Origin: Streptomyces sp. NBC_01288
GTDB lineage: Bacteria > Actinomycetota > Actinomycetes > Streptomycetales > Streptomycetaceae
Assembly: GCF_035982055.1 (NCBI RefSeq)
Contig: NZ_CP108427.1
Span: 8,617,001-8,681,000, forward strand
Reading direction: 5' to 3'
DNA: 64,000 nt
Shown: in pieces, positions 30,700-41,738 of the stretch
Layout: every line of letters begins with the position of its first letter
Position numbering within the stretch: position 1 is the stretch's first letter
The notes under the pieces: generated by a model
Databases searched by the model: none
Seen by the model: the letters and a program-made list of their open reading frames with translations, nothing else
Told to the model about the DNA's origin: nothing
Made by a program: the position numbers and the translations under genes

Positions 30700-31540
30700 T
30701 GGTGCGGCCGGCTGCTTGCTGACCCTGGGGCGACGCGGGCAGGGCGGGCTGGACGGGGTTGGCCGGGTGCTTACGCGGAGAGCGTTGGGCGGCTACTGGC
30801 CCTGACCTGGCAGTGCGGGGGAGTAGGTGTCGGTGGGCTGTTGTCGCGGGCCTGGTGGGTGGGCGACAGGGGGCTGACCGGCCGTCGGCCCTGAGTCCGC
30901 GACGAGGGTGAGAGTCCGCCGTTCGCCTGTTGGACCCGTCCTGGTAGGGCGGTGAGGTGTGCGCTGGCCAGCTCTTGGCCTTGGCCTGGCGGGGCTGCTG
31001 AGAACGCGCTGGTTGACCGTGGCCCCGGAGTCAGTTGGTCGGATGCAGACACTTCGGCCGACTCATGGCCTCGCCCGGCAGGGTTGTGGAGAAAACGCCG
31101 ACAGACCGCCGACCCGGGCCCGGCAGGGCAGGCGAGTGAGTGTCAGCCGTCTCTGGATCTCGACCCGGTAGGGCTGCCGAGCAGGTGCAGGCGGACAGCC
31201 GACCCCGACCCGGGTAGGGCGCGCAGGCGAGCGGCGGCCGCCTCCTGCCCCCGCCCTGGCATGGCCCCTCAAGGAGCCGCTGCACGTCCGCTCATCCTGG
31301 CCCGGCAGGGCAGGCGAGTGAGTGTCAGCCGTCTCTGGACCTCGACCCGGTAGGGCTGTCGAACAGGCTCAGGCGGACAGCCGACCCCGACCCGGGTAGG
31401 GCGCGCAGGCGAGCGGCGGCCGCCTCCTGCCCCCGCCCTGGCAAGGCTCCCCAAGAAGCCGCCGCTCGACCGCTCGCCCGGCCCCCGCAAGGCGGCCGAG
31501 CGCCGCGGCGGCCGACTCCTGACCCTGGCCTGGAACAGCG
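30700..31540 (+). repeat. Degenerate ~45-bp tandem repeat array with a 182-bp higher-order duplication
   Basis: Between aroE (stop 30672) and aroC (start 31732) no credible gene is present. A motif of the type CCYGGYAGGGC recurs about every 45 bases, with anchors near 30806, 30851, 30940, 30985, 31075, 31119, 31164, 31209, 31255, 31301, 31346, 31391, 31437 and 31483. Four units form a block that is duplicated at 182-bp distance: 31119-31266 and 31301-31448 differ by only about six bases by eye. Neither 45-46 nor 182 keeps a stable reading frame, which argues against a repeat protein. The last 190 bases (31541-31731) hold the aroC promoter region, in which I see no clear motif. Confidence 0.85.
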
Positions 31541-31731
31541 GGGTGAGGGCACACCTGGCCCGCCGCCCCCACCACCACCCCCGTCCGCCCCCTGGACCGT
31601 CGGCCAGGTCTGTGCCCCGGACGTGGGAGGATCGGGGGCGGCGGGCCAGGGCCGCGCACCCGGTCGCGCCGTTGGCGTATGCGAGGACGCGCGTACGCAG
31701 CAGTACCAGGGCGCGAGCATGAGGAGCACCG

Positions 31732-34519
<2,788 letters not shown>

Positions 34520-34576
34520 GTCCGGCGACGCCCGTTCCCTCCCATTTGCCTTACGGGGATGGGCACTTCGGCCGCT

Positions 34577-34606
34577 CCCCGGCCGTTCACCAAATGGCGG
34601 CCGGGG
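34577..34606 (+). terminator. Possible terminator after aroB
   Basis: A 9-bp perfect stem CCCCGGCCG/CGGCCGGGG with a 12-base loop, 57 bases after the aroB stop. Confidence 0.4.
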
Positions 34607-34684
34607 AAGGTACCGTTCGGTACGGAGCGGGGTTCGGGCCCGCTGCCAGCGCCAATTGCCTTGTACGAGACGGAGTGGCACCGG

Positions 34685-35521
34685 ATGCAGCATGCAGTGG
34701 GGTCACCGCTGCCGCCGCCCCACCAGCCGGGGCAGGGACCGACCACCGGTTGGTCCCCGGCCGGACAACACTCGGGACCGCCCCAACCGGGCCCGGCCCC
34801 CGTGCCACCCCCGCCACCGGCCCCGGGTTTCGCGCCCACCCCGCCGGTGCCGCACACGATGCCGAGCCGCACCCCGGACACCACCGGCCACATCCAGCTC
34901 CCGCCGGGCGGCCCCGTGCCCATGCCCAGCGCTCCACCGGCCACGGCAGCACCCGACCCGACCTCCACCACCCTCGCGGTGCTGCTCATCGGCCCCGCAG
35001 GCGCGGGCAAGACGAGCGTCGCCAAGTACTGGGCGGACCACCGCCGGGTCCCCACCGCCCACATCAGCCTCGACGACGTCCGTGAGTGGGTCCGCTCGGG
35101 CTTCGCCGATCCGCAGTCGGGCTGGAACGACCACTCCGAGGCCCAGTACCGCCTGGCCCGCCGCACCTGCGGCTTCTCCGCCCGCAACTTCCTCGCCAAC
35201 GGCATCTCCTGCATCCTCGACGACGCGGTCTTCCCCGACCGCCCGGTCGTAGGCCTCGGCGGCTGGAAACGCCACGTGGGCCCCGGCCTCCTCCCGGTGG
35301 TCCTGTTGCCGGGCCTGGAAATCGTCCTGGAACGCAACGCCAAACGCGCCGGCAACCGCCGCCTCACCGACGAAGAGGTCGCCCGCATCCACGGCCGCAT
35401 GGCGGGTTGGTACGGCTCGGGCCTCCCGATCATCGACAACTCCCAGATGGACGTCCAACAGACGGCCCAGGTCCTGAACGACGTCCTGTCCCGCTCGATA
35501 GCAAGCCCCCCGAGCTGGTAG
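34685..35521 (+). CDS. P-loop NTPase/kinase-like protein with Pro-rich N-terminus
   Basis: The 278-aa product from ATG 34685 (MQHAVGSPLPPPHQPGQG) has a low-complexity Pro/Gly region (about 1-95) and then a compact P-loop domain. Visible there are Walker A GPAGAGKTS, an Asp-rich HISLDDVREWV, SCILDDAVFPD and a basic LERNAKRAGNRRLTDEEVARIH. This pattern resembles small-molecule or nucleotide kinases of the zeta-toxin/chloramphenicol-phosphotransferase-like group rather than a classical AAA+. An upstream in-frame ATG at 34559 is possible but less likely. The function is unknown; the position after aroB is conserved in streptomycetes as I recall it. Confidence 0.8.
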   Translation: MQHAVGSPLPPPHQPGQGPTTGWSPAGQHSGPPQPGPAPVPPPPPAPGFAPTPPVPHTMPSRTPDTTGHIQLPPGGPVPMPSAPPATAAPDPTSTTLAVLLIGPAGAGKTSVAKYWADHRRVPTAHISLDDVREWVRSGFADPQSGWNDHSEAQYRLARRTCGFSARNFLANGISCILDDAVFPDRPVVGLGGWKRHVGPGLLPVVLLPGLEIVLERNAKRAGNRRLTDEEVARIHGRMAGWYGSGLPIIDNSQMDVQQTAQVLNDVLSRSIASPPSW

Positions 35522-35542
35522 CCAAGGGGAGGGTCATTCCCC

Positions 35543-35595
35543 AAGGGGCGCGGGGAACTGCGCGCCCAGCCCCCACCGGCGCGCAGCCGAAACGC
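35543..35595 (+). repeat. Dispersed Streptomyces extragenic element (GGGGCGCGGGGAACTGCGCG type)
   Basis: The sequence from AAGGGGCGCGGGGAACTGCG to CGCAGCCGAAACGC is a word I recognise as recurrent after many streptomycete genes. It lies 22 bases after the P-loop gene stop. Its GCGCG/CGCGC words and GGGG/CCCC tracts (GGGGCGCGGGG against CCAGCCCCCACC) allow a stem. A role as a 3' stabiliser or terminator is inference. Confidence 0.6.
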
Positions 35596-35662
35596 AAGCT
35601 CCGTCCCCCGAACGGCACTCTCCCAACCAGCACAATCCAGCCACCCCTCCTACGCTCATCTC

Positions 35663-36769
35663 ATGTCAGAGGTCTACGCAGCCCGCCGAGCAAGGCTCAG
35701 GGACCGAGCCCAAGCCGGCGGCAGCCAATCCGCGCTGGTCACCAATCCAGCCAACGTGCGCTACTTGGCCGGTCCAGCCCCGCAGGGCACCGTTCTGCTC
35801 CTGGGCAAGCGCGAGGACCTGCTGGTCTGCACGGTCCCGCTGGACGAGCGCCCCGCGGAGGGCCGTCCCGACGAAACCCTGCGCGTCCATACACTCCCCG
35901 GCCCCGACGGCGACCCCGCCGTGTCCGCCGCGGACCTCGCGGCAGCGCACGGTGCCGAATCCATGGCCGTGGAGGAGCATCACCTCACCGTGACTCGCCA
36001 CCGAGCCCTCCGCTCGATCGCCCCCACACTCCGCCTCACCGACATCGGCGGCGCGGTCGAGCAACTCCGGGTCGTCAAGGACGAGGAGGAGATCTCCTGT
36101 CTGAGAATCGCCGCCGAGATCGCCGACCAGGCCCTCGGAGAGCTGCTGGAGTCGATCCTCGTCGGCCGTACCGAACGCCACCTCGCCCTCGAACTGGAGC
36201 GACGGCTCGTCGACCACGGCGCGGAGGGCCCGGCCTTCGCCACCTCCGTCGCCACCGGTCCGCACTCCGGCAGACCCGGCCACCGGCCGACCGATCGCCG
36301 GGTCGAGGAAGGAGATTTCCTTTCCGTCTGCCTCGGCGCCACGTATCGCGGATACCGCTGTGAGATCGGCCGTACGTTCGTCATCGGGACCTCTCCCGCC
36401 GACTGGCAGATCGAGCTGTACGACCTCGTCTTCGCCGCCCAGCGCGCTGCACGGGAGTCCCTGACCCCCGGCGCCGCCTACCGTGATGTGGACCGCGCGG
36501 CCCGCCAGGTACTGGACTCCGCGGGGTACTCGGAAGGCCTCGCGGCCCTCACCGGTCACGGTGTCGGACTCGAAATCGACGAGGAGCCGCAGCTGGCCCC
36601 CGCGGCCATGGGTAAACTGGACGCTTGCGTGCCGGTCACCGTCGAACCGGGGGTTCACCTCCCGGGCCGGGGCGGTGTCCGGATCGATGACACGCTCGTC
36701 GTACGCCCTCAGGCGGACGGCGGACCCGAGCTACTCACCATCACGACCAAGGAGCTGCTCGCGCTCTAG
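35663..36769 (+). CDS. M24 (Xaa-Pro aminopeptidase-like) protein with altered metal ligands
   Basis: The 368-aa protein has the creatinase-like N-terminal domain (about 1-135) and a pita-bread M24 domain. Compared with active Xaa-Pro peptidases, the first metal Asp is Cys ([10 protein letters not shown]223) and the second is Glu (CEIGRTF, E234). The His is kept ([11 protein letters not shown]299), one Glu is kept (VTVEPGVH, E328) and the last Glu is Asp ([10 protein letters not shown]342). The fold is clear but dinuclear metal binding may be weakened or lost. It lies just upstream of efp (61 bp), a common neighbour of pepQ-like genes across bacteria. Confidence 0.88.
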   Translation: MSEVYAARRARLRDRAQAGGSQSALVTNPANVRYLAGPAPQGTVLLLGKREDLLVCTVPLDERPAEGRPDETLRVHTLPGPDGDPAVSAADLAAAHGAESMAVEEHHLTVTRHRALRSIAPTLRLTDIGGAVEQLRVVKDEEEISCLRIAAEIADQALGELLESILVGRTERHLALELERRLVDHGAEGPAFATSVATGPHSGRPGHRPTDRRVEEGDFLSVCLGATYRGYRCEIGRTFVIGTSPADWQIELYDLVFAAQRAARESLTPGAAYRDVDRAARQVLDSAGYSEGLAALTGHGVGLEIDEEPQLAPAAMGKLDACVPVTVEPGVHLPGRGGVRIDDTLVVRPQADGGPELLTITTKELLAL

Positions 36770-36830
36770 CTTTTCCGAGCTGTGCGCGGGTCCCGTGGTC
36801 GTCCACGTCAGTCCAGGAGATTCCGCAACC

Positions 36831-37397
36831 GTGGCTTCCACGAACGACCTCAAGAACGGCCTGGTGCTCAAGCTCGACGGGGGCCAGCTCTGGTCCGTCG
36901 TCGAGTTCCAGCACGTCAAGCCCGGCAAGGGCCCTGCCTTCGTGCGCACCAAGCTCAAGAACGTGCTCTCCGGCAAGGTCGTCGACAAGACGTTCAACGC
37001 CGGCGTCAAGGTCGAGACGGCCACTGTCGACAAGCGCGACATGCAGTTCTCGTACATGGACGGCGAGTACTTCGTCTTCATGGACATGGAGACCTACGAC
37101 CAGCTCATGGTCGACCGCAAGGCCGTCGGCGACGCCGCCAACTTCCTGATCGAGGGCTTCACCGCCTCGGTCGCCCAGCACGAGGGCGAGGTGCTCTTCG
37201 TCGAGCTGCCGGCCGCCGTCGAGCTGGTCATCCAGGAGACCGAGCCCGGCGTCCAGGGCGACCGCTCCACCGGCGGCACCAAGCCCGCCACCCTGGAGAC
37301 CGGCCACCAGATCAACGTGCCTCTCTTCATCACCACCGGTGAGAAGATTAAGGTCGACACCCGCACGAGCGACTACCTCGGCCGGGTGAACAGCTAA
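36831..37397 (+). CDS. efp: Elongation factor P
   Basis: Relieves ribosome stalling at polyproline. The 188-aa product has three OB-like domains. The tip loop of domain I is [10 protein letters not shown] with Lys33, in the symmetrical PGKGP context typical of actinobacterial EF-P. No epmA/epmB or earP lies in this window; actinobacterial EF-P with this loop is reported to work unmodified. The GTG start is preceded by AGGAGA 10 bases upstream. nusB follows after 2 bp. Confidence 0.97.
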   Translation: MASTNDLKNGLVLKLDGGQLWSVVEFQHVKPGKGPAFVRTKLKNVLSGKVVDKTFNAGVKVETATVDKRDMQFSYMDGEYFVFMDMETYDQLMVDRKAVGDAANFLIEGFTASVAQHEGEVLFVELPAAVELVIQETEPGVQGDRSTGGTKPATLETGHQINVPLFITTGEKIKVDTRTSDYLGRVNS

Positions 37398-37399
37398 CC

Positions 37400-37834
37400 G
37401 TGGCTGCCCGCAATACGGCCCGCAAGCGCGCCTTCCAGATCCTCTTCGAGGGCGACCAGCGCGGTGTCGGCGTCCAGACCGTCCTCGCGGACTGGATCCG
37501 GCTCTCCCGGGACGACACCCGGCAGCCCCCGGTCAGCGAGTACACGATGGAGCTGGTCGAGGGGTACGCGCAGCACGCGCGCCGCATCGACGAGCTGATC
37601 GCGCAGTACTCGGTCGGCTGGACGCTCGACCGCATGCCCGTGGTGGACCGCAACATCCTGCGCCTCGGCGCCTACGAGCTGATCTGGGCCGACGAGACCC
37701 CGGACGCCGTCGTCCTCGACGAGATGGTGCAGCTGGCGAAGGAGTTCTCCACGGACGAGTCGCCCTCGTTCGTGAACGGCCTGCTGGGCCGTTTCAAGGA
37801 CCTGAAGCCCTCGCTGCGCCGCGACGAGGCGTAA
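37400..37834 (+). CDS. nusB: Transcription antitermination factor NusB
   Basis: An RNA-binding helical protein that works with NusE(S10) on rRNA antitermination. The 144-aa product begins VAARNTARKRAFQILFEGDQ and contains DRMPVVDRNILRLGAYEL and DEMVQLAKEFSTDESPSFVN, the conserved signature. The GTG lies 2 bases after efp, so the two are co-transcribed. A 20-bp perfect stem terminates the unit. Confidence 0.96.
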   Translation: MAARNTARKRAFQILFEGDQRGVGVQTVLADWIRLSRDDTRQPPVSEYTMELVEGYAQHARRIDELIAQYSVGWTLDRMPVVDRNILRLGAYELIWADETPDAVVLDEMVQLAKEFSTDESPSFVNGLLGRFKDLKPSLRRDEA

Positions 37835-37849
37835 GCAGTACGCGAGCGA

Positions 37850-37895
37850 AACGCCGGAGGGCCCGCAGCACGACCGCTGCGGGCCCTCCGGCGTT
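37850..37895 (+). terminator. Very strong terminator after nusB
   Basis: A perfect 20-bp stem (37850-37869 with 37876-37895) with loop ACGACC, 15 bases after the nusB stop. Confidence 0.88.
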
Positions 37896-37950
37896 CCCGT
37901 GGGCATGGGGGCGTTCCCGTACGCGTGAGGCTCCTGAGGCCCGCAGAAAG

Positions 37951-37994
37951 CCGCCGGGGTGACCGGAACGGTGAAGTTCCGGCCACCCCGGCGG
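37951..37994 (-). terminator. Terminator after bldD
   Basis: A 19-bp stem with one mismatch (37951-37969 with 37976-37994), loop GGTGAA, 42 bases beyond the bldD stop on its strand. Two separate hairpins thus insulate the convergent nusB and bldD units. Confidence 0.75.
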
Positions 37995-38035
37995 CACGTT
38001 TCTGCTGAGACGGGAAGCGGCTCGGCGGGAGCGGC

Positions 38036-38536
38036 TCAGTTCTCCTCGTGGGAGACCGCGCGACGCGCGTCCGCGTCCAGTACGCCCCAGCTGATGAGCT
38101 GCTCGGTGAGGACCGAGGGCGACTGGTCGTAGATGACGGCGAGTGTGCGCAGGTCGTCCTGGCGGATCGAGAGCACCTTGCCGTTGTAGTCGCCGCGCTG
38201 GGACTGGATCGTCGCCGCGTAGCGCTGCAGCGGGCCGGCCTTCTCGGCGGGCACGTGGGCCAGCCGCTCCAGGTCCAGCACGAGCTTCGGCGGCGGCTCG
38301 GCGGCCCCGCCCGGCGTGGTGCCCGGCAGCAGCTCCTGCACCGGAACCCCGTAGAAGTCAGCCAACTCGGCGAGACGCTGCACGGTCACGGCACGGTCGC
38401 CGCGCTCGTACGACCCGACCACGACCGCCTTCCAGCGTCCCTGTGACTTCTCCTCGACACCGTGGAGGGAAAGGCCCTGCTGGGTGCGGATGGCCCGGAG
38501 CTTGGCCCCGAGCTGTTTGGCGTATTCGCTGGACAT
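38036..38536 (-). CDS. bldD: Developmental master regulator BldD
   Basis: A c-di-GMP-responsive repressor of sporulation genes during vegetative growth. The 166-aa product from ATG 38536 has an N-terminal HTH_3 domain (MSSEYAKQLGAKLRAIRTQQ onward, recognition part VGSYERGDRAVTVQRL). After a Pro-rich linker comes the C-terminal domain with the c-di-GMP signature RGD (114-116) and RQDD (125-128), the exact residues known to bind the second messenger. GGGAG precedes the start. A BldD-type operator at 38608-38622 is consistent with the known autorepression. It is flanked by nusB and pyrR, as in other streptomycetes. Confidence 0.97.
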   Translation of the reverse strand: MSSEYAKQLGAKLRAIRTQQGLSLHGVEEKSQGRWKAVVVGSYERGDRAVTVQRLAELADFYGVPVQELLPGTTPGGAAEPPPKLVLDLERLAHVPAEKAGPLQRYAATIQSQRGDYNGKVLSIRQDDLRTLAVIYDQSPSVLTEQLISWGVLDADARRAVSHEEN

Positions 38537-38607
38537 ATAGCTCCCGGACACTGTGTCGACGCGGCTGCAGTGTTTCCGCGCCGCGCGGCTGGTAACTCAC
38601 TGTGAGG

Positions 38608-38622
38608 TTACGCAGCGTTACG
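38608..38622 (-). promoter_or_regulatory. BldD box in the bldD promoter region
   Basis: TTACGCAGCGTTACG is a near-perfect pseudo-palindrome of the BldD type (tnACnCwGnGTnAn). It lies 72-86 bases upstream of the bldD ATG. A second symmetrical word, CTCACTGTGAG, lies just downstream of it at 38596-38606 and may be a weaker site. Autorepression by BldD is established for this gene. Confidence 0.7.
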
Positions 38623-38739
38623 CTGCTGCGTCAAGCCGAATGGTCCGCACCGGCTCTTCCGTGGTACCGGTGTCCGATTACTCCATAGGGGTGATCAGGG
38701 GTGTCGCCCCGGCCTGCTACCGTGGATGGCGCAAATCCG

Positions 38740-38779
38740 ACGTCCTTTAAGGTCCGTCCCGTGAGGCGGAGAAGGAGGT
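38740..38779 (+). promoter_or_regulatory. PyrR-binding leader overlapping the pyrR ribosome-binding site
   Basis: TCCCGTGAGG at 38757-38766 matches the PyrR RNA-loop consensus (UCCNGNGAGG) and is closed by CCG/CGG. The Shine-Dalgarno AAGGAGGT (38772-38779) can pair with ACGTCCTT at 38740-38747 (7 of 8), enclosing the PyrR loop in one hairpin. UMP-bound PyrR would thus hide the ribosome-binding site. Translational control of this kind is known in mycobacteria; no terminator is needed. Confidence 0.7.
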
Positions 38780-38788
38780 CCGTTTCTT

Positions 38789-39352
38789 ATGGACACCCAG
38801 CAGTACGAGTCCGATGCCCGGCCGGTTCTCGAAGCCCCCGACATCGCGCGGGTCCTGACCCGCATCGCCCACGAGATCGTCGAGCGCGCCAAGGGCGCCG
38901 ACGACGTGGTGCTCCTCGGCATCCCGACCCGGGGCGTCTTCCTCGCCCAGCGGCTCGCCGTCAAGCTCGAAGAGATCACCGACCGCAAGATCCCGGTCGG
39001 CTCCCTCGACATCACCATGTACCGCGACGACCTGCGCATGCACCCGCCCCGCGCGCTGGCCCGCACCGACATCCCCGGTGACGGCATCGACGGCCGCCTG
39101 GTCGTCCTCGTCGACGACGTGCTCTTCTCCGGCCGCACCATCCGCGCCGCCCTCGACGCCCTGAACGACATCGGGCGCCCGCGCGCGGTGCAGCTCGCGG
39201 TCCTGGTCGACAGAGGCCACCGCGAACTGCCCATCCGCGCCGACTACGTCGGCAAGAACCTCCCCACGTCGCTGCGGGAGACGGTCAAGGTCCAGCTCGC
39301 CGAGGAGGACGGTCGCGACACCGTGCTGCTCGGCGTCAAGCAGACCCCTTAG
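38789..39352 (+). CDS. pyrR: Pyrimidine operon regulator PyrR
   Basis: A UMP/UTP-sensing mRNA-binding protein that also has uracil phosphoribosyltransferase fold and possibly activity. The 187-aa product has the PRPP motif [20 protein letters not shown] (about residues 107-126), the basic RNA-contact region near [13 protein letters not shown], and normal length. A very strong AAGGAGGT lies 9 bases before the ATG, within the PyrR-binding leader. It is the first gene of the pyr operon. Confidence 0.96.
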   Translation: MDTQQYESDARPVLEAPDIARVLTRIAHEIVERAKGADDVVLLGIPTRGVFLAQRLAVKLEEITDRKIPVGSLDITMYRDDLRMHPPRALARTDIPGDGIDGRLVVLVDDVLFSGRTIRAALDALNDIGRPRAVQLAVLVDRGHRELPIRADYVGKNLPTSLRETVKVQLAEEDGRDTVLLGVKQTP

Positions 39353-39408
39353 CGGCCGGACGCCGTGCCCCTGTGGCACGCCGCGCCCCCGCATGCCCGG
39401 CCGCGCCT

Positions 39409-39428
39409 TCTGGGGGACCTCCCCCAGA
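39409..39428 (+). terminator. Short hairpin in pyrR-pyrB gap
   Basis: TCTGGGGGA-CC-TCCCCCAGA, a 9-bp perfect stem in the 116-bp gap between pyrR and pyrB. No T-tract follows; it could attenuate, process or stabilise the mRNA. Confidence 0.4.
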
Positions 39429-39468
39429 CCCCGGATCCCGACCTGAACTGCCTTACGGAGCCTGACAG

Positions 39469-40446
39469 ATGCAGCGTCATCTCATCTCGGCCGCCGACCT
39501 CACCCGCGACGACGCCGTCCTGATCCTCGACACCGCCGAGGAGATGGCCAGGGTCGCCGACCGGCCGATCAAGAAACTGCCGACCCTGCGCGGCCGTACC
39601 GTCGTCAACCTCTTCTTCGAGGACTCCACGCGCACGCGTATCTCCTTCGAAGCCGCCGAGAAGCGCCTCTCCGCCGACGTCATCAACTTCACCGCCAAGG
39701 GGTCGAGCGTCTCCAAGGGCGAGTCCCTGAAGGACACCGCGCAGACCCTGGAGGCCATGGGCGTCGACGCGGTCGTCATCCGGCACGGCGCCTCCGGAGC
39801 GCCGTATCGGCTCGCCACCTCCGGGTGGATCGACGCGGCCGTCATCAACGCCGGTGACGGCACCCACCAGCACCCGACGCAGGCCCTGCTGGACGCGTTC
39901 ACCATGCGGCGCCGGCTCGTCGGCCGGGACGCCGGGCTCGGGCAGGACCTGGACGGCAAGCGGATCACGCTCGTCGGCGACATCCTGCACAGCCGGGTGG
40001 CCCGCTCGAACGTCGATCTGCTGCACACCCTCGGCGCCGAGGTCACCCTCGTCGCCCCGCCCACCCTGGTGCCGGTCGGCGTCGAGGCCTGGCCCTGCGA
40101 GGTCTCGTACGACCTCGACAGCACGCTCTCCAAGTCCGACGCGGTGATGCTGCTGCGCGTCCAGCGCGAGCGGATGAACGCGGCCTTCTTCCCGACCGAG
40201 CGCGAGTACTCGCGGCGCTACGGTCTCGACGGCCACCGCATGGCGAAGATGCCCGAGCACGCCATCGTGATGCACCCGGGGCCGATGGTCCGGGGCATGG
40301 AGATCACCGCCGAGGTCGCCGACTCGGACCGCTGCACCGTCGTCGAGCAGGTCGCAAACGGAGTGTCCATCCGGATGGCCGTGCTCTATCTGCTTCTGGG
40401 CGGCAACGAACCCGCCGTCAGCCACGCCCGTATCGAGGAGAAGTAA
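39469..40446 (+). CDS. pyrB: Aspartate carbamoyltransferase catalytic subunit
   Basis: Condenses carbamoyl phosphate with aspartate in pyrimidine synthesis. The 325-aa product has the carbamoyl-phosphate motif [24 protein letters not shown] and LLRVQRERM. It is complete. No pyrI regulatory-subunit gene is present; pyrC follows after 5 bp. Confidence 0.96.
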   Translation: MQRHLISAADLTRDDAVLILDTAEEMARVADRPIKKLPTLRGRTVVNLFFEDSTRTRISFEAAEKRLSADVINFTAKGSSVSKGESLKDTAQTLEAMGVDAVVIRHGASGAPYRLATSGWIDAAVINAGDGTHQHPTQALLDAFTMRRRLVGRDAGLGQDLDGKRITLVGDILHSRVARSNVDLLHTLGAEVTLVAPPTLVPVGVEAWPCEVSYDLDSTLSKSDAVMLLRVQRERMNAAFFPTEREYSRRYGLDGHRMAKMPEHAIVMHPGPMVRGMEITAEVADSDRCTVVEQVANGVSIRMAVLYLLLGGNEPAVSHARIEEK

Positions 40447-40451
40447 GTCAC

Positions 40452-41738
40452 ATGAGCAAGATCCTGATCCGCGGTGCGAAGGTCCTCGGCGGCGAGCCGC
40501 AGGACGTGCTGATCGACGGGGACACCATCGCCGAGGTCGGCAGCGGACTGTCCGCCGAAGGTGCCGAGGTCGTCGAGGCCGACGGCAAGGTGCTGCTGCC
40601 CGGCCTCGTCGACCTGCACACCCACCTCCGCGAGCCCGGCCGCGAGGACTCCGAGACCGTCCTGACCGGCACCCGCGCGGCCGCCAGCGGGGGCTACACG
40701 GCCGTGTTCGCCATGGCCAACACCTTCCCGGTCGCCGACACCGCCGGTGTCGTCGAGCAGGTCTACCGGCTCGGCCAGGAGCACGGGTACTGCGATGTGC
40801 AGCCCATCGGCGCCGTCACCGTCGGCCTGGAGGGCAAGAAGCTCGCCGAGCTGGGCGCGATGCACGAGTCGGCCGCCGGGGTCACCGTCTTCTCCGACGA
40901 CGGCAAGTGCGTCGACGACGCGGTGATCATGCGCCGGGCGCTGGAGTACGTGAAGGCCTTCGGGGGAGTCGTCGCCCAGCACGCGCAGGAGCCGCGCCTC
41001 ACCGAGGGCGCCCAGATGAACGAGGGTGTCGTCTCCGCCGAACTCGGGCTCGGGGGCTGGCCCGCGGTGGCCGAGGAATCGATCATCGCCCGGGATGTCC
41101 TGCTCGCCGAGCACGTCGGTTCCCGCGTCCACATCTGCCACCTGTCGACCGCCGGGTCCGTCGAGATCGTCCGCTGGGCCAAGTCCCGGGGCATCGACGT
41201 CACCGCCGAGGTCACCCCGCACCACCTCCTCCTCACGGATGAGCTGGTGCGCTCCTACAACCCCGTCTTCAAGGTCAACCCGCCGCTGCGCACCGAGCGC
41301 GATGTGCTGGCCCTGCGCGAGGCGCTCGCCGACGGCACGATCGACATCGTCGCCACCGACCACGCCCCGCACCCGCACGAGGACAAGGACTGCGAGTGGG
41401 CCGCCGCCGCCATGGGGATGGTCGGCCTGGAGACCGCGTTGTCAGTGGTGCAGGAGACCATGGTGGACACGGGGCTCCTCACCTGGACCGGGGTCGCCGA
41501 GCGCATGTCCGTCAAGCCCGCCGAGATCGGGCGGGCGGTGGGGCACGGCCGTCCCGTCTCGGCTGGTGAGCCCGCCAACCTCACGCTCGTCGACACGGAA
41601 TACCGTGGGTCGGTGGACCCCGCGGGCTTCGCTTCGCGCAGTCGCAACACCCCGTACGAGGGGCGTGAGCTGCCGGGCCGTGTGACGCACACCTGGCTCC
41701 GGGGCAAGGCCACGCTCGTCGACGGGAAGCTCACGTGA
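40452..41738 (+). CDS. pyrC: Dihydroorotase
   Basis: Cyclises carbamoyl aspartate to dihydroorotate. The 428-aa amidohydrolase (class I type) has metal-site motifs DLHTHLREPG, HICHLSTAGS, VTPHHLLL and the catalytic Asp in ATDHAPHP. The GTG of the following membrane-protein gene overlaps its stop by 4 bp, and the pyrB stop lies 5 bp upstream, showing an operon. Confidence 0.96.
   Translation: MSKILIRGAKVLGGEPQDVLIDGDTIAEVGSGLSAEGAEVVEADGKVLLPGLVDLHTHLREPGREDSETVLTGTRAAASGGYTAVFAMANTFPVADTAGVVEQVYRLGQEHGYCDVQPIGAVTVGLEGKKLAELGAMHESAAGVTVFSDDGKCVDDAVIMRRALEYVKAFGGVVAQHAQEPRLTEGAQMNEGVVSAELGLGGWPAVAEESIIARDVLLAEHVGSRVHICHLSTAGSVEIVRWAKSRGIDVTAEVTPHHLLLTDELVRSYNPVFKVNPPLRTERDVLALREALADGTIDIVATDHAPHPHEDKDCEWAAAAMGMVGLETALSVVQETMVDTGLLTWTGVAERMSVKPAEIGRAVGHGRPVSAGEPANLTLVDTEYRGSVDPAGFASRSRNTPYEGRELPGRVTHTWLRGKATLVDGKLT

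Noticed and set aside
30700-31540. CRISPR array
   Set aside because: The 45-bp units are related along their whole length and vary in the core; there are no constant repeats with unique spacers and no cas genes.
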